Assembly: GCF_030160655.1 (NCBI RefSeq)
Contig: NZ_BSOT01000009.1
Coordinates: 1-64,000, forward strand
DNA: 64,000 nucleotides
Reading direction: 5' to 3'
DNA from: Agaribacter marinus
Lineage (GTDB): Bacteria > Pseudomonadota > Gammaproteobacteria > Enterobacterales > Alteromonadaceae
Position 1 is the stretch's first letter, and each line of letters starts with the position of its first letter. The notes beneath the pieces were generated by a model. It did not search any database. It was not told where the DNA came from and saw only the letters and a list, made by a program, of their open reading frames with translations. Below are positions 24,645 through 32,320 of the stretch, piece after piece. The translations under genes and the position numbers were made by a program.

Positions 24645-25559
24645 TCAATACAAGCGATAACTGGCACCAGTAAGCTGCTCCGAGATGCGCCATAAGTGCT
24701 CCGATTTGTTCATATCTTTAGCATGTTTGGCAATAGTAGCAACGCCTGAAACACCGCTCATTTCCAGAAAACCTTGAGGTCCGTAATATTGGCCTCCTTC
24801 GGCGTCTTGGGCTAAAGAAGCCTCTAAAATAGGCAGGGCGCCATTTGATGCTGGGTGCGTAATAAATGGCAATATGGTGCTTTTCATTAGCGTTAACAAC
24901 CATTTAGGCATATTGCGGCCTAGGTTAGTATGAGCTCCACCAGGGTGTGCACTATTAGATTTAATCTTCTTACCGGCTTTTTTTAACTTTTTGTCTAGCT
25001 CCAAAGCGTACATTAGGCAAACTAGCTTGCTTTGTCCGTAAGACGACATTTTGCTATATTTTTTTGTAAAGTTTATATCGCTTAAATTAAGTCTTCCTGT
25101 TTTGTGTGCGCTACTACTGATCCAAGTAATACGTGAAGCAGGGTCGTTAGGCACAAGGTCGATTAGTAAGGATGTCAATAGAAAATGTCCAAAGCAGTTG
25201 ACGGCCATTTGGCTTTCAAAGTTATCTTCAGTTTTCTTATAGGGTGGGTACATAATACCGGCGTTGTTAATCAAAATATCTAAGCGATCGTGTTTATTGC
25301 GAAACTCTTTGACGGCATTTCGCACTGATGCCAGCTTGCTCAAATCAAGCAGCAAAATTTCTAGCGTTGCCTTAGGCTCCACTACTAATATTTTTTGCTT
25401 CGCTTCTTCGGCCTTGTCTAAGTTACGGCATGCCATCACAACTTTTAAACCTTTTTGACTCATGGCCAATGCCGTTTCGTAACCAAGACCGCTATTTGCC
25501 CCGGTAACCATTGCTATGCGACCGAATTGACTAGGTACCTTCTCCATTTTAAACGTCAT
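24645..25559 (-). CDS. Short-chain dehydrogenase/reductase
   Basis: 304 residues. The cofactor motif TGANSGLG is at 19-26, the NNAG motif at 98-101, the catalytic serine near 150 and the Y174-x3-K178 pair (YGQSK) is present, so the enzyme should be active. The arginine in ACRNLDKA after the second strand suggests NADPH use. The long C-terminal part (GRNMPKWLLTLMKSTILPF) resembles retinol-dehydrogenase/WW-oxidoreductase-like members that act on hydrophobic alcohols or ketones. It is followed after 270 bases by the VOC gene and preceded by a membrane-protein gene in the same direction. Confidence 0.88.
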   Translation of the reverse strand: MTFKMEKVPSQFGRIAMVTGANSGLGYETALAMSQKGLKVVMACRNLDKAEEAKQKILVVEPKATLEILLLDLSKLASVRNAVKEFRNKHDRLDILINNAGIMYPPYKKTEDNFESQMAVNCFGHFLLTSLLIDLVPNDPASRITWISSSAHKTGRLNLSDINFTKKYSKMSSYGQSKLVCLMYALELDKKLKKAGKKIKSNSAHPGGAHTNLGRNMPKWLLTLMKSTILPFITHPASNGALPILEASLAQDAEGGQYYGPQGFLEMSGVSGVATIAKHAKDMNKSEHLWRISEQLTGASYRLY

Positions 25560-25636
25560 AGCTTGAACCTTTTATTAAAACTTAAGTTTCTGTTTGTCAT
25601 CGCTGTTTGAAGACTCTTCTTATTCAAAATCTGCAC

Positions 25637-26734
25637 TTATTTGCCCACTTCAACAACAATACGATCAACTATATATTTCGCTGTTGTGATTTTACTTAAA
25701 TCCTTGTATAGCTCGCCTGTTTTTCCAGAGTGGTGGCCATGACCAACGAGCTCAAGAACGTAAATTGATCTGTTTGAATCACTATTGATAGTGGTCTCGT
25801 ATATGAGTGATGGCTGACCGGAAAAACCGTTGCCTGAATAGACTGGGTCATCTGGAAAGCGGTCGCTACTGTAATATTCGTTGAAATCGAAGGACTGATT
25901 AATTTCTAGCTTTAACTTTACATTTTGAGGGAGGGCTTGCTTACTATTGCCAAGATAGATGAAACTATTGCTGGCAGTGGCGCCAGTGAGACCGTCAATA
26001 TCGAGCTTACTTAGTTGTTTGGGGTGTATTCCCAGCTTGTGTAAGAATACAGGCAGAGATTCTGGTCGGGCTCGTGTGGCGGCAGTCTGTGGCTCCCAGC
26101 CGTCATTAAAGATCGCATTCCACGGCTGACTGTCCAGAGGATTTTCGCTAAAGCTTTGGTTAGGGTTCTTAAGTTTTACTTTATTTGCAAAATGATTATT
26201 GGCGAGCTTAGCGGTGACAAAAAGTGGTTGGATCATTTTGCCATCCAGGGTTTCAAGCCAGAAGGCGTATTGTGGCCAAGCAAAACGAGATCCTGTGCGG
26301 AAATCGAGCCTAAAGTGCGTACCATCAGCACTTTGCGTTGTCATATCAATGACCTCGTAGGCGTATGATTGCTTATTGTGTGTATTGCTACTGCGAAGGC
26401 TCTGTCCCCAAGCATAAAACTGTTTGAACGGATCAAAATCAATCAGGCTTAAGCTGATTAGTGTCGCGACTCCAAAGAAGGCCACTGCTAATTCAAAATT
26501 GAGTCGTTTAGCCGTCCGCAAGCGCAGATGATTAATAAGCGCGAGCAAGTTGTTTTTGACATGCCAAAGAGCAAATGCAATAAAGCTAAAACCTGCTAGT
26601 GAGTGTATGGTCGATACCATCCGATGATGGCCTTGACTGAACATCAAAACGGACGTCAGCGCCAGAGTACAGAAAATAAATGCGACGCAAAGTGTTACCA
26701 AGCGGCGTAGTAAGTGTGATTTTGGCAATGGCAT
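25637..26734 (-). CDS. Membrane-anchored protein with DUF4405-like helices and exported domain
   Basis: 365 residues. Three hydrophobic helices (about 12-32, 42-58 and 80-98) carry H44 (STIHSLAG) and H58 (LWHVKNN), the layout of DUF4405-like proteins that may hold a haem. The remaining 260 residues should lie in the periplasm: a beta-rich section with FRTGSRFAWPQYAFWLETLD and GHGHHSGKTGELYKDL, which recalls DUF2271-type exported domains. A role in a redox or flavin-transfer pathway is possible but not shown. It is 98 bases downstream of the CadC-like regulator gene on the same strand, so the regulator may control it. Confidence 0.65.
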   Translation of the reverse strand: MPLPKSHLLRRLVTLCVAFIFCTLALTSVLMFSQGHHRMVSTIHSLAGFSFIAFALWHVKNNLLALINHLRLRTAKRLNFELAVAFFGVATLISLSLIDFDPFKQFYAWGQSLRSSNTHNKQSYAYEVIDMTTQSADGTHFRLDFRTGSRFAWPQYAFWLETLDGKMIQPLFVTAKLANNHFANKVKLKNPNQSFSENPLDSQPWNAIFNDGWEPQTAATRARPESLPVFLHKLGIHPKQLSKLDIDGLTGATASNSFIYLGNSKQALPQNVKLKLEINQSFDFNEYYSSDRFPDDPVYSGNGFSGQPSLIYETTINSDSNRSIYVLELVGHGHHSGKTGELYKDLSKITTAKYIVDRIVVEVGK

Positions 26735-26832
26735 AGTAGACTCCGTAATATTGCTGTTACCAGTCTCTAATTTGCTGGATTGGAAACCAAACCAAAACTT
26801 CTAAAATTTTATCAAATTTATGTTTTATATGA

Positions 26833-28326
26833 TTATTTTAGGCCTATGTCTCTGGCAATCTGGGTTGCCCTGTCGAGAGCTTGCTTAGCTTGTGCATAAT
26901 TGTTTTGAGTCAAAAAAAGTTGGTGAAGTTGCATTAGCACGCTGTTCTGACCTACAGGGCAGTGAATTGATTCGTGCAGAGCCAGCGCTTTATCTAAGGC
27001 TTCTTGTGCTAAGGAGAAGTCGCGATTCTGTGCCAGTATATGACCATTAACTTGCCAGTTGTAAGCTTGGTAGAGCGGATCTTGCCCACTCTGCAATAGC
27101 TGCTGAGAGAGCTCTATATTATCTTGCGCTTGAGAAAATTCTCCTTGAGCGGAGTGGGATGTTGCTAACCAGTGCAATAGCCTTGGGTGCAGGGGGGATG
27201 AGGGAGTGCTATAAGCTAAAGCTTGTTTTAATTCGTTTTCTGCTGCCTGATACTTGTGTTGGTATATAAGGCACTGTGCTAGTAGGAGCCAAGCGTGTTT
27301 ATTGTTTTTGTTGAGAGCTAGCGCGCTTTTAAAAAGTGGCACAGCTTGTTGGCACTGATTGTCGTTTTTATAGTCTAGTGCGGTAGCCATAAGGGTGCTA
27401 CTAAAGTCTTGTCTAGCCTCGTTTTCATCTGGTTGATCATTACCAAGTAGACGTGATAATTCTGTAGCAAGTTGAGTTGATAGAGCACGCAAGTCGTTCC
27501 CAAATAAGACGCCCTTTTTCTCATGATCGCGAAAAATGAGTCGGTAACTCAGTTGATAATCGCCCACGGAGCCAGCCAGTTCAGCAACGACGCTTGCATA
27601 AGGTTTTAATAGTTGAAGAAATTTATGTATGTCTTTATTTGAGTACTGGCGCTGAAGGTTCAGGTAATCAATATATTGTAAGACAAATTCAGTCGATAGC
27701 ATTCGTAGCGGCGAAGGAGGTTGAATTTGACTATTAAGTTGATCTAGTAAACCGTAATAGGTCCATAAGTGATCGCTGCCAGCTATGTGATTACGCACGG
27801 GCAATACCAATACGGTATTAGTAGTTAATTTATCTTCCAGCTTGGTCATCGGCCAGTAGTGGGTTGCCAAAGCGCTAATGAACGCTAGAGCAATTGCTGC
27901 AACAGCTAACCAAGCCTTTTTTAACTTTAGCCGCGCTCGAGGTGATTTATCTATGGGGAGGGTGGCTATTTCTTCCGTCAAACCTATTTGTTTAGCTGCA
28001 ATGGTTTGTGAGAAGTCAGCTTCTATGAGGCTAGAGACTGCGAGTTGCCAGCGATAACCTTTGCGCGGAAAGGTTTTTATAACCTGCTTGCCTTTAAATA
28101 TCTCCCTCACTTCGGCGATGGCTTGGAATAGGTTTTTCTCTTGTGCGTGAACGTCATCCCACACTTTGTCGATCAACAATTGTTTACTCAAAAGTGTTTG
28201 AGGTTTTCGCATAAACACCAATAACAGAGCAAAGGTTTTGGGGCGTACCGCAAGCACCTTCCCATCAGGTAGGGTTACAGTGAGCTGGTTGGCATCAACA
28301 AAGTGGCCACCTGTTTCATAAATCAT
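26833..28326 (-). CDS. CadC/ToxR-type membrane transcriptional regulator with TPRs
   Basis: 497 residues. Residues 5-97 are an OmpR-type winged helix (LTVTLPDGKVLAVRPKTFALL at the start, the recognition helix around NLFQAIAEVREIFKG, and VIKTFPRKGYRW as the wing). A single membrane helix lies at 137-156 (AWLAVAAIALAFISALA). The periplasmic part includes a region resembling the sensor part of CadC and then tetratricopeptide-like repeats from about 300 to the end (ALALNKNNKHAWLLLAQCL and later copies). Such one-component regulators bind DNA from the membrane in response to a periplasmic signal. The likely target is the DUF4405-like gene just downstream, possibly also the SDR gene. Confidence 0.82.
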   Translation of the reverse strand: MIYETGGHFVDANQLTVTLPDGKVLAVRPKTFALLLVFMRKPQTLLSKQLLIDKVWDDVHAQEKNLFQAIAEVREIFKGKQVIKTFPRKGYRWQLAVSSLIEADFSQTIAAKQIGLTEEIATLPIDKSPRARLKLKKAWLAVAAIALAFISALATHYWPMTKLEDKLTTNTVLVLPVRNHIAGSDHLWTYYGLLDQLNSQIQPPSPLRMLSTEFVLQYIDYLNLQRQYSNKDIHKFLQLLKPYASVVAELAGSVGDYQLSYRLIFRDHEKKGVLFGNDLRALSTQLATELSRLLGNDQPDENEARQDFSSTLMATALDYKNDNQCQQAVPLFKSALALNKNNKHAWLLLAQCLIYQHKYQAAENELKQALAYSTPSSPLHPRLLHWLATSHSAQGEFSQAQDNIELSQQLLQSGQDPLYQAYNWQVNGHILAQNRDFSLAQEALDKALALHESIHCPVGQNSVLMQLHQLFLTQNNYAQAKQALDRATQIARDIGLK

Positions 28327-28385
28327 GTGATTAAGATTTGTATGTAAAAATATAGATTGTGAATGAAGTACAGTGAGGTGCTACC

Positions 28386-28460
28386 ATGTGCATGTGTGTA
28401 ATTATCCTATTCTTAAAACAGTTGCTTTTGTTCCTAGGGCCTCTTGCTGACGCACTTTAA
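28386..28460 (+). CDS. Possible 24-residue hydrophobic miniprotein
   Basis: An ATG at 28386 follows a strong ribosome binding site GAGGTG by five bases. The 24 codons encode nearly one membrane helix (VIILFLKQLLLFLGPLADA) preceded by Met-Cys-Met-Cys. No family is known to me. The stretch 28327-28706 otherwise holds no gene; it separates two divergent genes, so this could be a leader peptide or small membrane protein ahead of the methyltransferase gene, from which it is 247 bases away. Confidence 0.35.
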   Translation: MCMCVIILFLKQLLLFLGPLADAL

Positions 28461-28706
28461 CTATTTTTTTCATGCCCATAACTAAGCACTCGAGTAATGA
28501 CCCATTTGTTATCTATATTACGCCAAACCGCAACAAACTTTGCCATACATACGCATGTTTAGCAGTTCTTTGTTACAGAAGGGAAGTTTTATGTGCTTGT
28601 TAAATGCATTGCTTTCCTTTCATAGCTAATCACTATAACCTGTGGGTCTTCGTTTTGTCATTTATCCTTGATAGTTGGCTGAGCGCCCAATCACTGAGGC
28701 AGCCAA

Positions 28707-29363
28707 ATGACAAATCTTCGCCTATGCTACCAAACCATAGAGTTTGGAAAAATAGATATTCACCTTTGTACGCTTCGCAGTAAGCAAGAATTCCACGACC
28801 CTAAAGGCATTGCTGAAGCACTGGGAATTTGTTCAGCTGCATGGCCTATTTTTGGAATTGTTTGGCCATCGGGTTTGGTTCTGGCACATCATATTTCTAA
28901 CTACGACATCGGCTCTAAACGTGTTTTAGAGATTGGGTGTGGCACTGCCCTTAGTAGTTTACTGCTGAATAAACAGCGCGTGGATATTACAGCAACGGAT
29001 TACCATCCAGAAGTCGAGGCCTTTCTAACTAGAAACTCTGAGCTTAATGGAGACGCGCTTATTCCTTTCGAGAGAACAGGTTGGGGGGATAGCAGCGATA
29101 ATTTAGGTCGCTTTGATTTAATTATTGGTAGTGATCTATTGTATGAGGATGAGCATATCGGATTGCTTTCAAATTTCATTCGAGAGCACTCAAATCCAGA
29201 GTGCGAAGTGATAATTGTAGACCCAGGTCGAGGACGAAAAAATAAGCTTGCGAAAAAACTGCTTGAGTTTGGCTATATTTCTACGTTCTCTAAACCTGAG
29301 AATACAGACTATTTGGATAGTGATTTTAAAGGTTATATTCTAGAGTTTGCGCGCACAGAATAG
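28707..29363 (+). CDS. Class I SAM-dependent methyltransferase (METTL21-like)
   Basis: 218 residues. The SAM-binding loop is VLEIGCGTALSSLLLNK, followed by the acidic ITATDYHPEVEAFL, and the region LIIGSDLLYEDEHIGLL is like the DxxY signature of the Methyltransf_16 (protein lysine methyltransferase) family. The first strand region WPIFGIVWPSGLVLAHHI also fits that family. It would be cytoplasmic and may modify a protein lysine, but bacterial members are little studied. The gene is single, with a modest AGGCAG ribosome binding site. Confidence 0.8.
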   Translation: MTNLRLCYQTIEFGKIDIHLCTLRSKQEFHDPKGIAEALGICSAAWPIFGIVWPSGLVLAHHISNYDIGSKRVLEIGCGTALSSLLLNKQRVDITATDYHPEVEAFLTRNSELNGDALIPFERTGWGDSSDNLGRFDLIIGSDLLYEDEHIGLLSNFIREHSNPECEVIIVDPGRGRKNKLAKKLLEFGYISTFSKPENTDYLDSDFKGYILEFARTE

Positions 29364-29384
29364 GTATTTGACTCAACGTTAGAG

Positions 29385-29549
29385 CTAGTTTTTCTCCCAA
29401 TGCTCTGATTCTTTCATCTTAGCTCTAGCCTCTTCAGCTGCATAAAATTTAACGCTACCACAATCGCCACATACTACCGGCACAAATTTGGCACTAGAAA
29501 AAGCACTCGGCGCTAATTTGGGAAGTGGGTCAGGACCGTGACCTCTCAT
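29385..29549 (-). CDS. 54-residue zinc-ribbon-like miniprotein
   Basis: A short minus-strand gene with ATG at 29549, preceded by AAAGGT at a suitable distance, and TAG at 29385. The product begins MRGHGPDPLPKLAPSAF, has the two-cysteine motif VCGDCGSVKFYAAEEA and ends ESEHWEKN. Only one CxxC is present, so a zinc site would need a dimer or other ligands. It is converging with the methyltransferase gene (21 bases apart). Sequence composition and codon use look coding; small proteins of this style occur in many proteobacteria without known function. Confidence 0.6.
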   Translation of the reverse strand: MRGHGPDPLPKLAPSAFSSAKFVPVVCGDCGSVKFYAAEEARAKMKESEHWEKN

Positions 29550-29637
29550 TTAACCTTTAAAAGAAACGGCAACTGTATTTATGCCAAAATCGCGCGTGCG
29601 GCGCACCCGTTGCTGCACTTTGCGACCACCGCAAGGT

Positions 29638-30150
29638 TTAATTTGGTTGTTGTGACAATATATGTAGGTACTCAAAACCATGATAAAACTGTCCCTGATG
29701 TTCGAAGCTATTGGGTATACATAGATCTAAATGAAACCCATTTTTAAGCAACACTTTTTTCGATGCTGGATTGTTATCAATAACAAATGCCGAAAGATGC
29801 TTGAGGTTAAGATTTTCGCTGATGCACACAAGGTGATTCACACATAACGAACCAATCCCACGATTAGATGCCCCAATTCCAACTCGATAACCGATTTCTG
29901 CACTTCCGTTTAGCTGAATATTTTTAATATTGGCACGAGCAATAACGCAACCTTCTTGCATCAAAACAAACGACATAGCTTCTGATTTTTGTTGAAGATC
30001 TTGCAATTCTTGAATGTGATTCGAAACACCGGTAAGAGAGTAAAATGTCTCTTCTCTCGAGGCGATAAACGATTCGAAGTACTCTCGGTTTTCTAATTCG
30101 AACGCAAGTAATTTGTCGGTATGCGTTTCATTCAAAGATTCGAAAAGCAT
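29638..30150 (-). CDS. GNAT acetyltransferase, RimJ/RimL type
   Basis: Starting at the ATG at 30150 (preceded by CAAGGT) the protein has 170 residues; an upstream ATG lacks a ribosome binding site. The order of elements fits RimJ/RimL-type acetyltransferases: LAFELENREYFESF, the strand GCVIARANIKNI, the acetyl-CoA loop GYRVGIGASNRGIGSLCVNHL, and HLSAFVIDNNPASKKVLLKNGF. It would acetylate an amino group of a protein or small molecule with acetyl-CoA. The loop has the usual R-G-x-G-x-G pattern in slightly changed form. The target cannot be predicted. Confidence 0.85.
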   Translation of the reverse strand: MLFESLNETHTDKLLAFELENREYFESFIASREETFYSLTGVSNHIQELQDLQQKSEAMSFVLMQEGCVIARANIKNIQLNGSAEIGYRVGIGASNRGIGSLCVNHLVCISENLNLKHLSAFVIDNNPASKKVLLKNGFHLDLCIPNSFEHQGQFYHGFEYLHILSQQPN

Positions 30151-30212
30151 GTTTTTACCTTGGTACAAGCTATAGCTCCCTTTCATGGTTAAAGAGATGT
30201 TCTATGTGCTTG

Positions 30213-30548
30213 TTACCGATCAACCTCGACGAGTTCTGCATTTGGGAGAGTTTCCTGTATATTTTTAATTACGAGTTCCAAATGTTTTTTGCGGATCCAT
30301 ACGTCGGTAGCATTGCCACTTTTTGTGAAAAGAGAAATACAAGTGCCAGCTACTTGTATCGTCTTAATGCTGATGATTTCAATTTTTAACGGTCTGAGAA
30401 ACCTGAAACTCATATGCTTGGTTGGGTACACGACAATAAAATGATCCTCGGCCTCAAATACATTTTTGTCTTTATGTTTGAAATGCGTATATCCGCGCAA
30501 TGCGACATAAATAAACAAAATGACTGTAAATATTAAATATGAATCCAT
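30213..30548 (-). CDS. Hypothetical membrane-anchored protein, 111 residues
   Basis: One N-terminal helix (YLIFTVILFIYVALRGY) is followed by a short basic stretch (HFKHKDKN) and a soluble domain of about 85 residues with YPTKHMSFRFLRPLKIEIISI and DVWIRKKHLELVIKNIQETL. The pattern suggests a PH-like or immunity-protein-like beta sandwich on the cytoplasmic side, but that is only an impression. It is 15 bases from the cupin gene on the same strand, so the two are probably co-transcribed. Confidence 0.6.
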   Translation of the reverse strand: MDSYLIFTVILFIYVALRGYTHFKHKDKNVFEAEDHFIVVYPTKHMSFRFLRPLKIEIISIKTIQVAGTCISLFTKSGNATDVWIRKKHLELVIKNIQETLPNAELVEVDR

Positions 30549-30563
30549 AATTTTACTTGATTG

Positions 30564-30899
30564 TTATACCTCAATGCGGTCCCCATGACTTATCGGAACT
30601 GACGTTACGATAAATTCTAATGCATTGAAGCCATTATTTTTAATTTGATGAGGCATGCCTTTGGGAACATGCAACCCCTGTTGACTAGTCAAGTTATGAA
30701 TAATGCCATTTAGCTCAAGTTCCGCCTCGCCACTCAATACGAAAAAGAATTGATTTGAAAATTCGTGATAATGCCTGGATTCAAAAGTACCTGGCGGCAT
30801 CCGTTCTTGTATTACGCTCATTTCTCTCGATTTCACGAGATGCCAACCGTCACAATTATTTCCCCATTTATAATGTTCTGCATTGTCCTTCTGAATCAA
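30564..30899 (-). CDS. Cupin-domain protein
   Basis: 111 residues forming one small barrel. The first cupin motif is ESRHYHEFSNQFFFVLSGEAELEL with histidines H43 and H45-type ligands, and the second is GLHVPKGMPHQIKNN with a further histidine, so a metal centre is likely. The start is a TTG at 30899, because AAGGAGG, a perfect ribosome binding site, lies five bases upstream. Small cupins bind sugars, phenols or other small ligands; the reaction is unknown. It forms a probable two-gene unit with the membrane-anchored protein downstream. Confidence 0.8.
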   Translation of the reverse strand: MIQKDNAEHYKWGNNCDGWHLVKSREMSVIQERMPPGTFESRHYHEFSNQFFFVLSGEAELELNGIIHNLTSQQGLHVPKGMPHQIKNNGFNALEFIVTSVPISHGDRIEV

Positions 30900-30983
30900 A
30901 TATTGCCTCCTTGCGATCCGCGCAGCCGATTGCGACTTGGACGTTTGTTAGTTTTCGCTTGTAGTTTGTAAGTGCCTACTTAC

Positions 30984-31499
30984 TCATTGAAATGAAACTT
31001 CCACAGTATAGTCGTTCGTGTATGTTGAGCCGGGAACTAAGGTTTGAATAACTTCCATCTCGCCAAATACCGAAATACCAAAGTTGTTTGCGTTAGCGCC
31101 AACATATACTACTACTGGGGTGTTGTCTGCAAGGGGGATTTGGAGTGCGCCCAGTTGGATGTTGCTTTGTGTGGTGAGTGTTACAAACTCAGAAGAGCCA
31201 CCCGTAACGCTAACACTTACAATTGAGTTATTTGTAATGCCGCTAAAATTGATTTGTCCTGGAGATGCACTTGCCCCACCAGAATCGCAATTACCGCTTA
31301 CTGTACCATCAGCACCTAACGAGCAAGCTGCCCCTACAAATGTGGCAATTCTGCCAAAGTTAACTGCCTGAGTTTCGTTGAACTCTGTGTCTGGGTGAGC
31401 GGTGACTGTCGCTTGAAATGTTTGGTCTGATGCATGTGACACTCTCGCCAGAATCAGCACGAAAAAGATTGACGTAAGACGAGTCTTAAATGTAGACAT
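30984..31499 (-). CDS. Secreted DUF4402-type protein
   Basis: The ATG at 31499 is preceded six bases earlier by AAGGA and gives 171 residues; a TTG directly before it is the alternative. A signal peptide covers about 1-22 (ending RVSHA). The mature part is a beta-sandwich of the DUF4402 kind: FQATVTAHPDTEF, VNFGRIATF, INFSGITNNSIVSVSVTGG and ending YTNDYTVEVSFQ. A cysteine pair (AACSLGADGTVSGNC) may form a disulfide. Such proteins resemble fimbrial subunits and occur in surface structures, but no chaperone or usher gene lies nearby, so this one is solitary. Confidence 0.75.
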   Translation of the reverse strand: MSTFKTRLTSIFFVLILARVSHASDQTFQATVTAHPDTEFNETQAVNFGRIATFVGAACSLGADGTVSGNCDSGGASASPGQINFSGITNNSIVSVSVTGGSSEFVTLTTQSNIQLGALQIPLADNTPVVVYVGANANNFGISVFGEMEVIQTLVPGSTYTNDYTVEVSFQ

Positions 31500-31626
31500 C
31501 AAGCGTCCTTATCTCCTATTAAACGGTTGAACAATCAAATCGGAAACGCATATATTAACAACGTATCCCATACATCCCTGATTACAACATATTGTCTGCG
31601 CTATGTCATCAAAACTATACTAAAGG

Positions 31627-32142
31627 TTAGTATGAATTAGAACAATTGCGTATACCCAGTAAGTGCAATAAATCCGCCTTACTTTGCTCTGGTGTCTTAG
31701 CCGCAGTGTCTAATACTATATCTGATGAAGACCATGGCTCATACTCCCTCGTAATTACGCTGTCCCAAGGCGGTAGCGTCAACTTAGGAATATCAGACCG
31801 ACGTTTCTCCACTCGACGGCGATGTTCGCTTTTGTCTGAGCATATTATTTCGATTTCTTTGTATTGCACTTTTGCGTCTTTTGCCAACGTGCGCCACGCC
31901 AATCTAGATTCTTCAACAGGGTTCGTCGAGTCTGCAATGACGGGCAAGCCATTCTTCAAATTGTCTAAGGCCACTGAAAACGCCACTTGATATCCCTCGT
32001 CGTAAAGGTTATCAATGCCTTTATTTTTCAGTACTTGCTCTATGGTATCAATACGAATGTATACACCGGCGATCGTTTGCGCAAGGTAGCGGGACAATTC
32101 TGTTTTATCGGTGCCGGGTAAACCCCCAAATATATAAAGCAT
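31627..32142 (-). CDS. P-loop kinase-like protein with altered Walker A
   Basis: 171 residues of the AAA_33/zeta-toxin-like P-loop kinase group. It starts at once with the P-loop: YIFGGLPGTDKTELSRYLA, in which aspartate stands where the last glycine is usual (GTGKT). The rest fits the family: YIRIDTIEQVLK, PVIADSTNPVEESRLAWR and CSDKSEHRRRVEKRRSD as a lid. Members phosphorylate small molecules such as gluconate, aminoglycosides or UDP sugars. The D in the loop may reduce nucleotide binding. No partner antitoxin gene is seen alongside. Confidence 0.75.
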   Translation of the reverse strand: MLYIFGGLPGTDKTELSRYLAQTIAGVYIRIDTIEQVLKNKGIDNLYDEGYQVAFSVALDNLKNGLPVIADSTNPVEESRLAWRTLAKDAKVQYKEIEIICSDKSEHRRRVEKRRSDIPKLTLPPWDSVITREYEPWSSSDIVLDTAAKTPEQSKADLLHLLGIRNCSNSY

Positions 32143-32205
32143 ACTATTTTAAGTGATCTTCCAAGTTGAAGCCCTCTTTTGTTCACATTGCTTGATATTC
32201 AACAC

Positions 32206-32224
32206 ATTGGCAATGTTTTTGCTA
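32206..32224 (+). promoter_or_regulatory. Sigma-54-like promoter ahead of the msh operon
   Basis: TTGGCAATGTTTTTGCT places GG and GC ten bases apart, as in -24/-12 promoters. It lies about 100 bases before mshI, the first gene of the pilus locus. Two bases differ from the TTGGCACG consensus box. A sigma-70 reading (TTGGCA, TATAAA at 32232, 19-base spacer) is also possible. Confidence 0.45.
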
Positions 32225-32320
32225 TATCCCTTATAAATTATTTAATTTCTTGCGTATGTCCGTTGTAAAACAACGGTAATTTGACGCAAGGGTATGTATG
32301 CAATAGAGGTGTTGGTCGCA

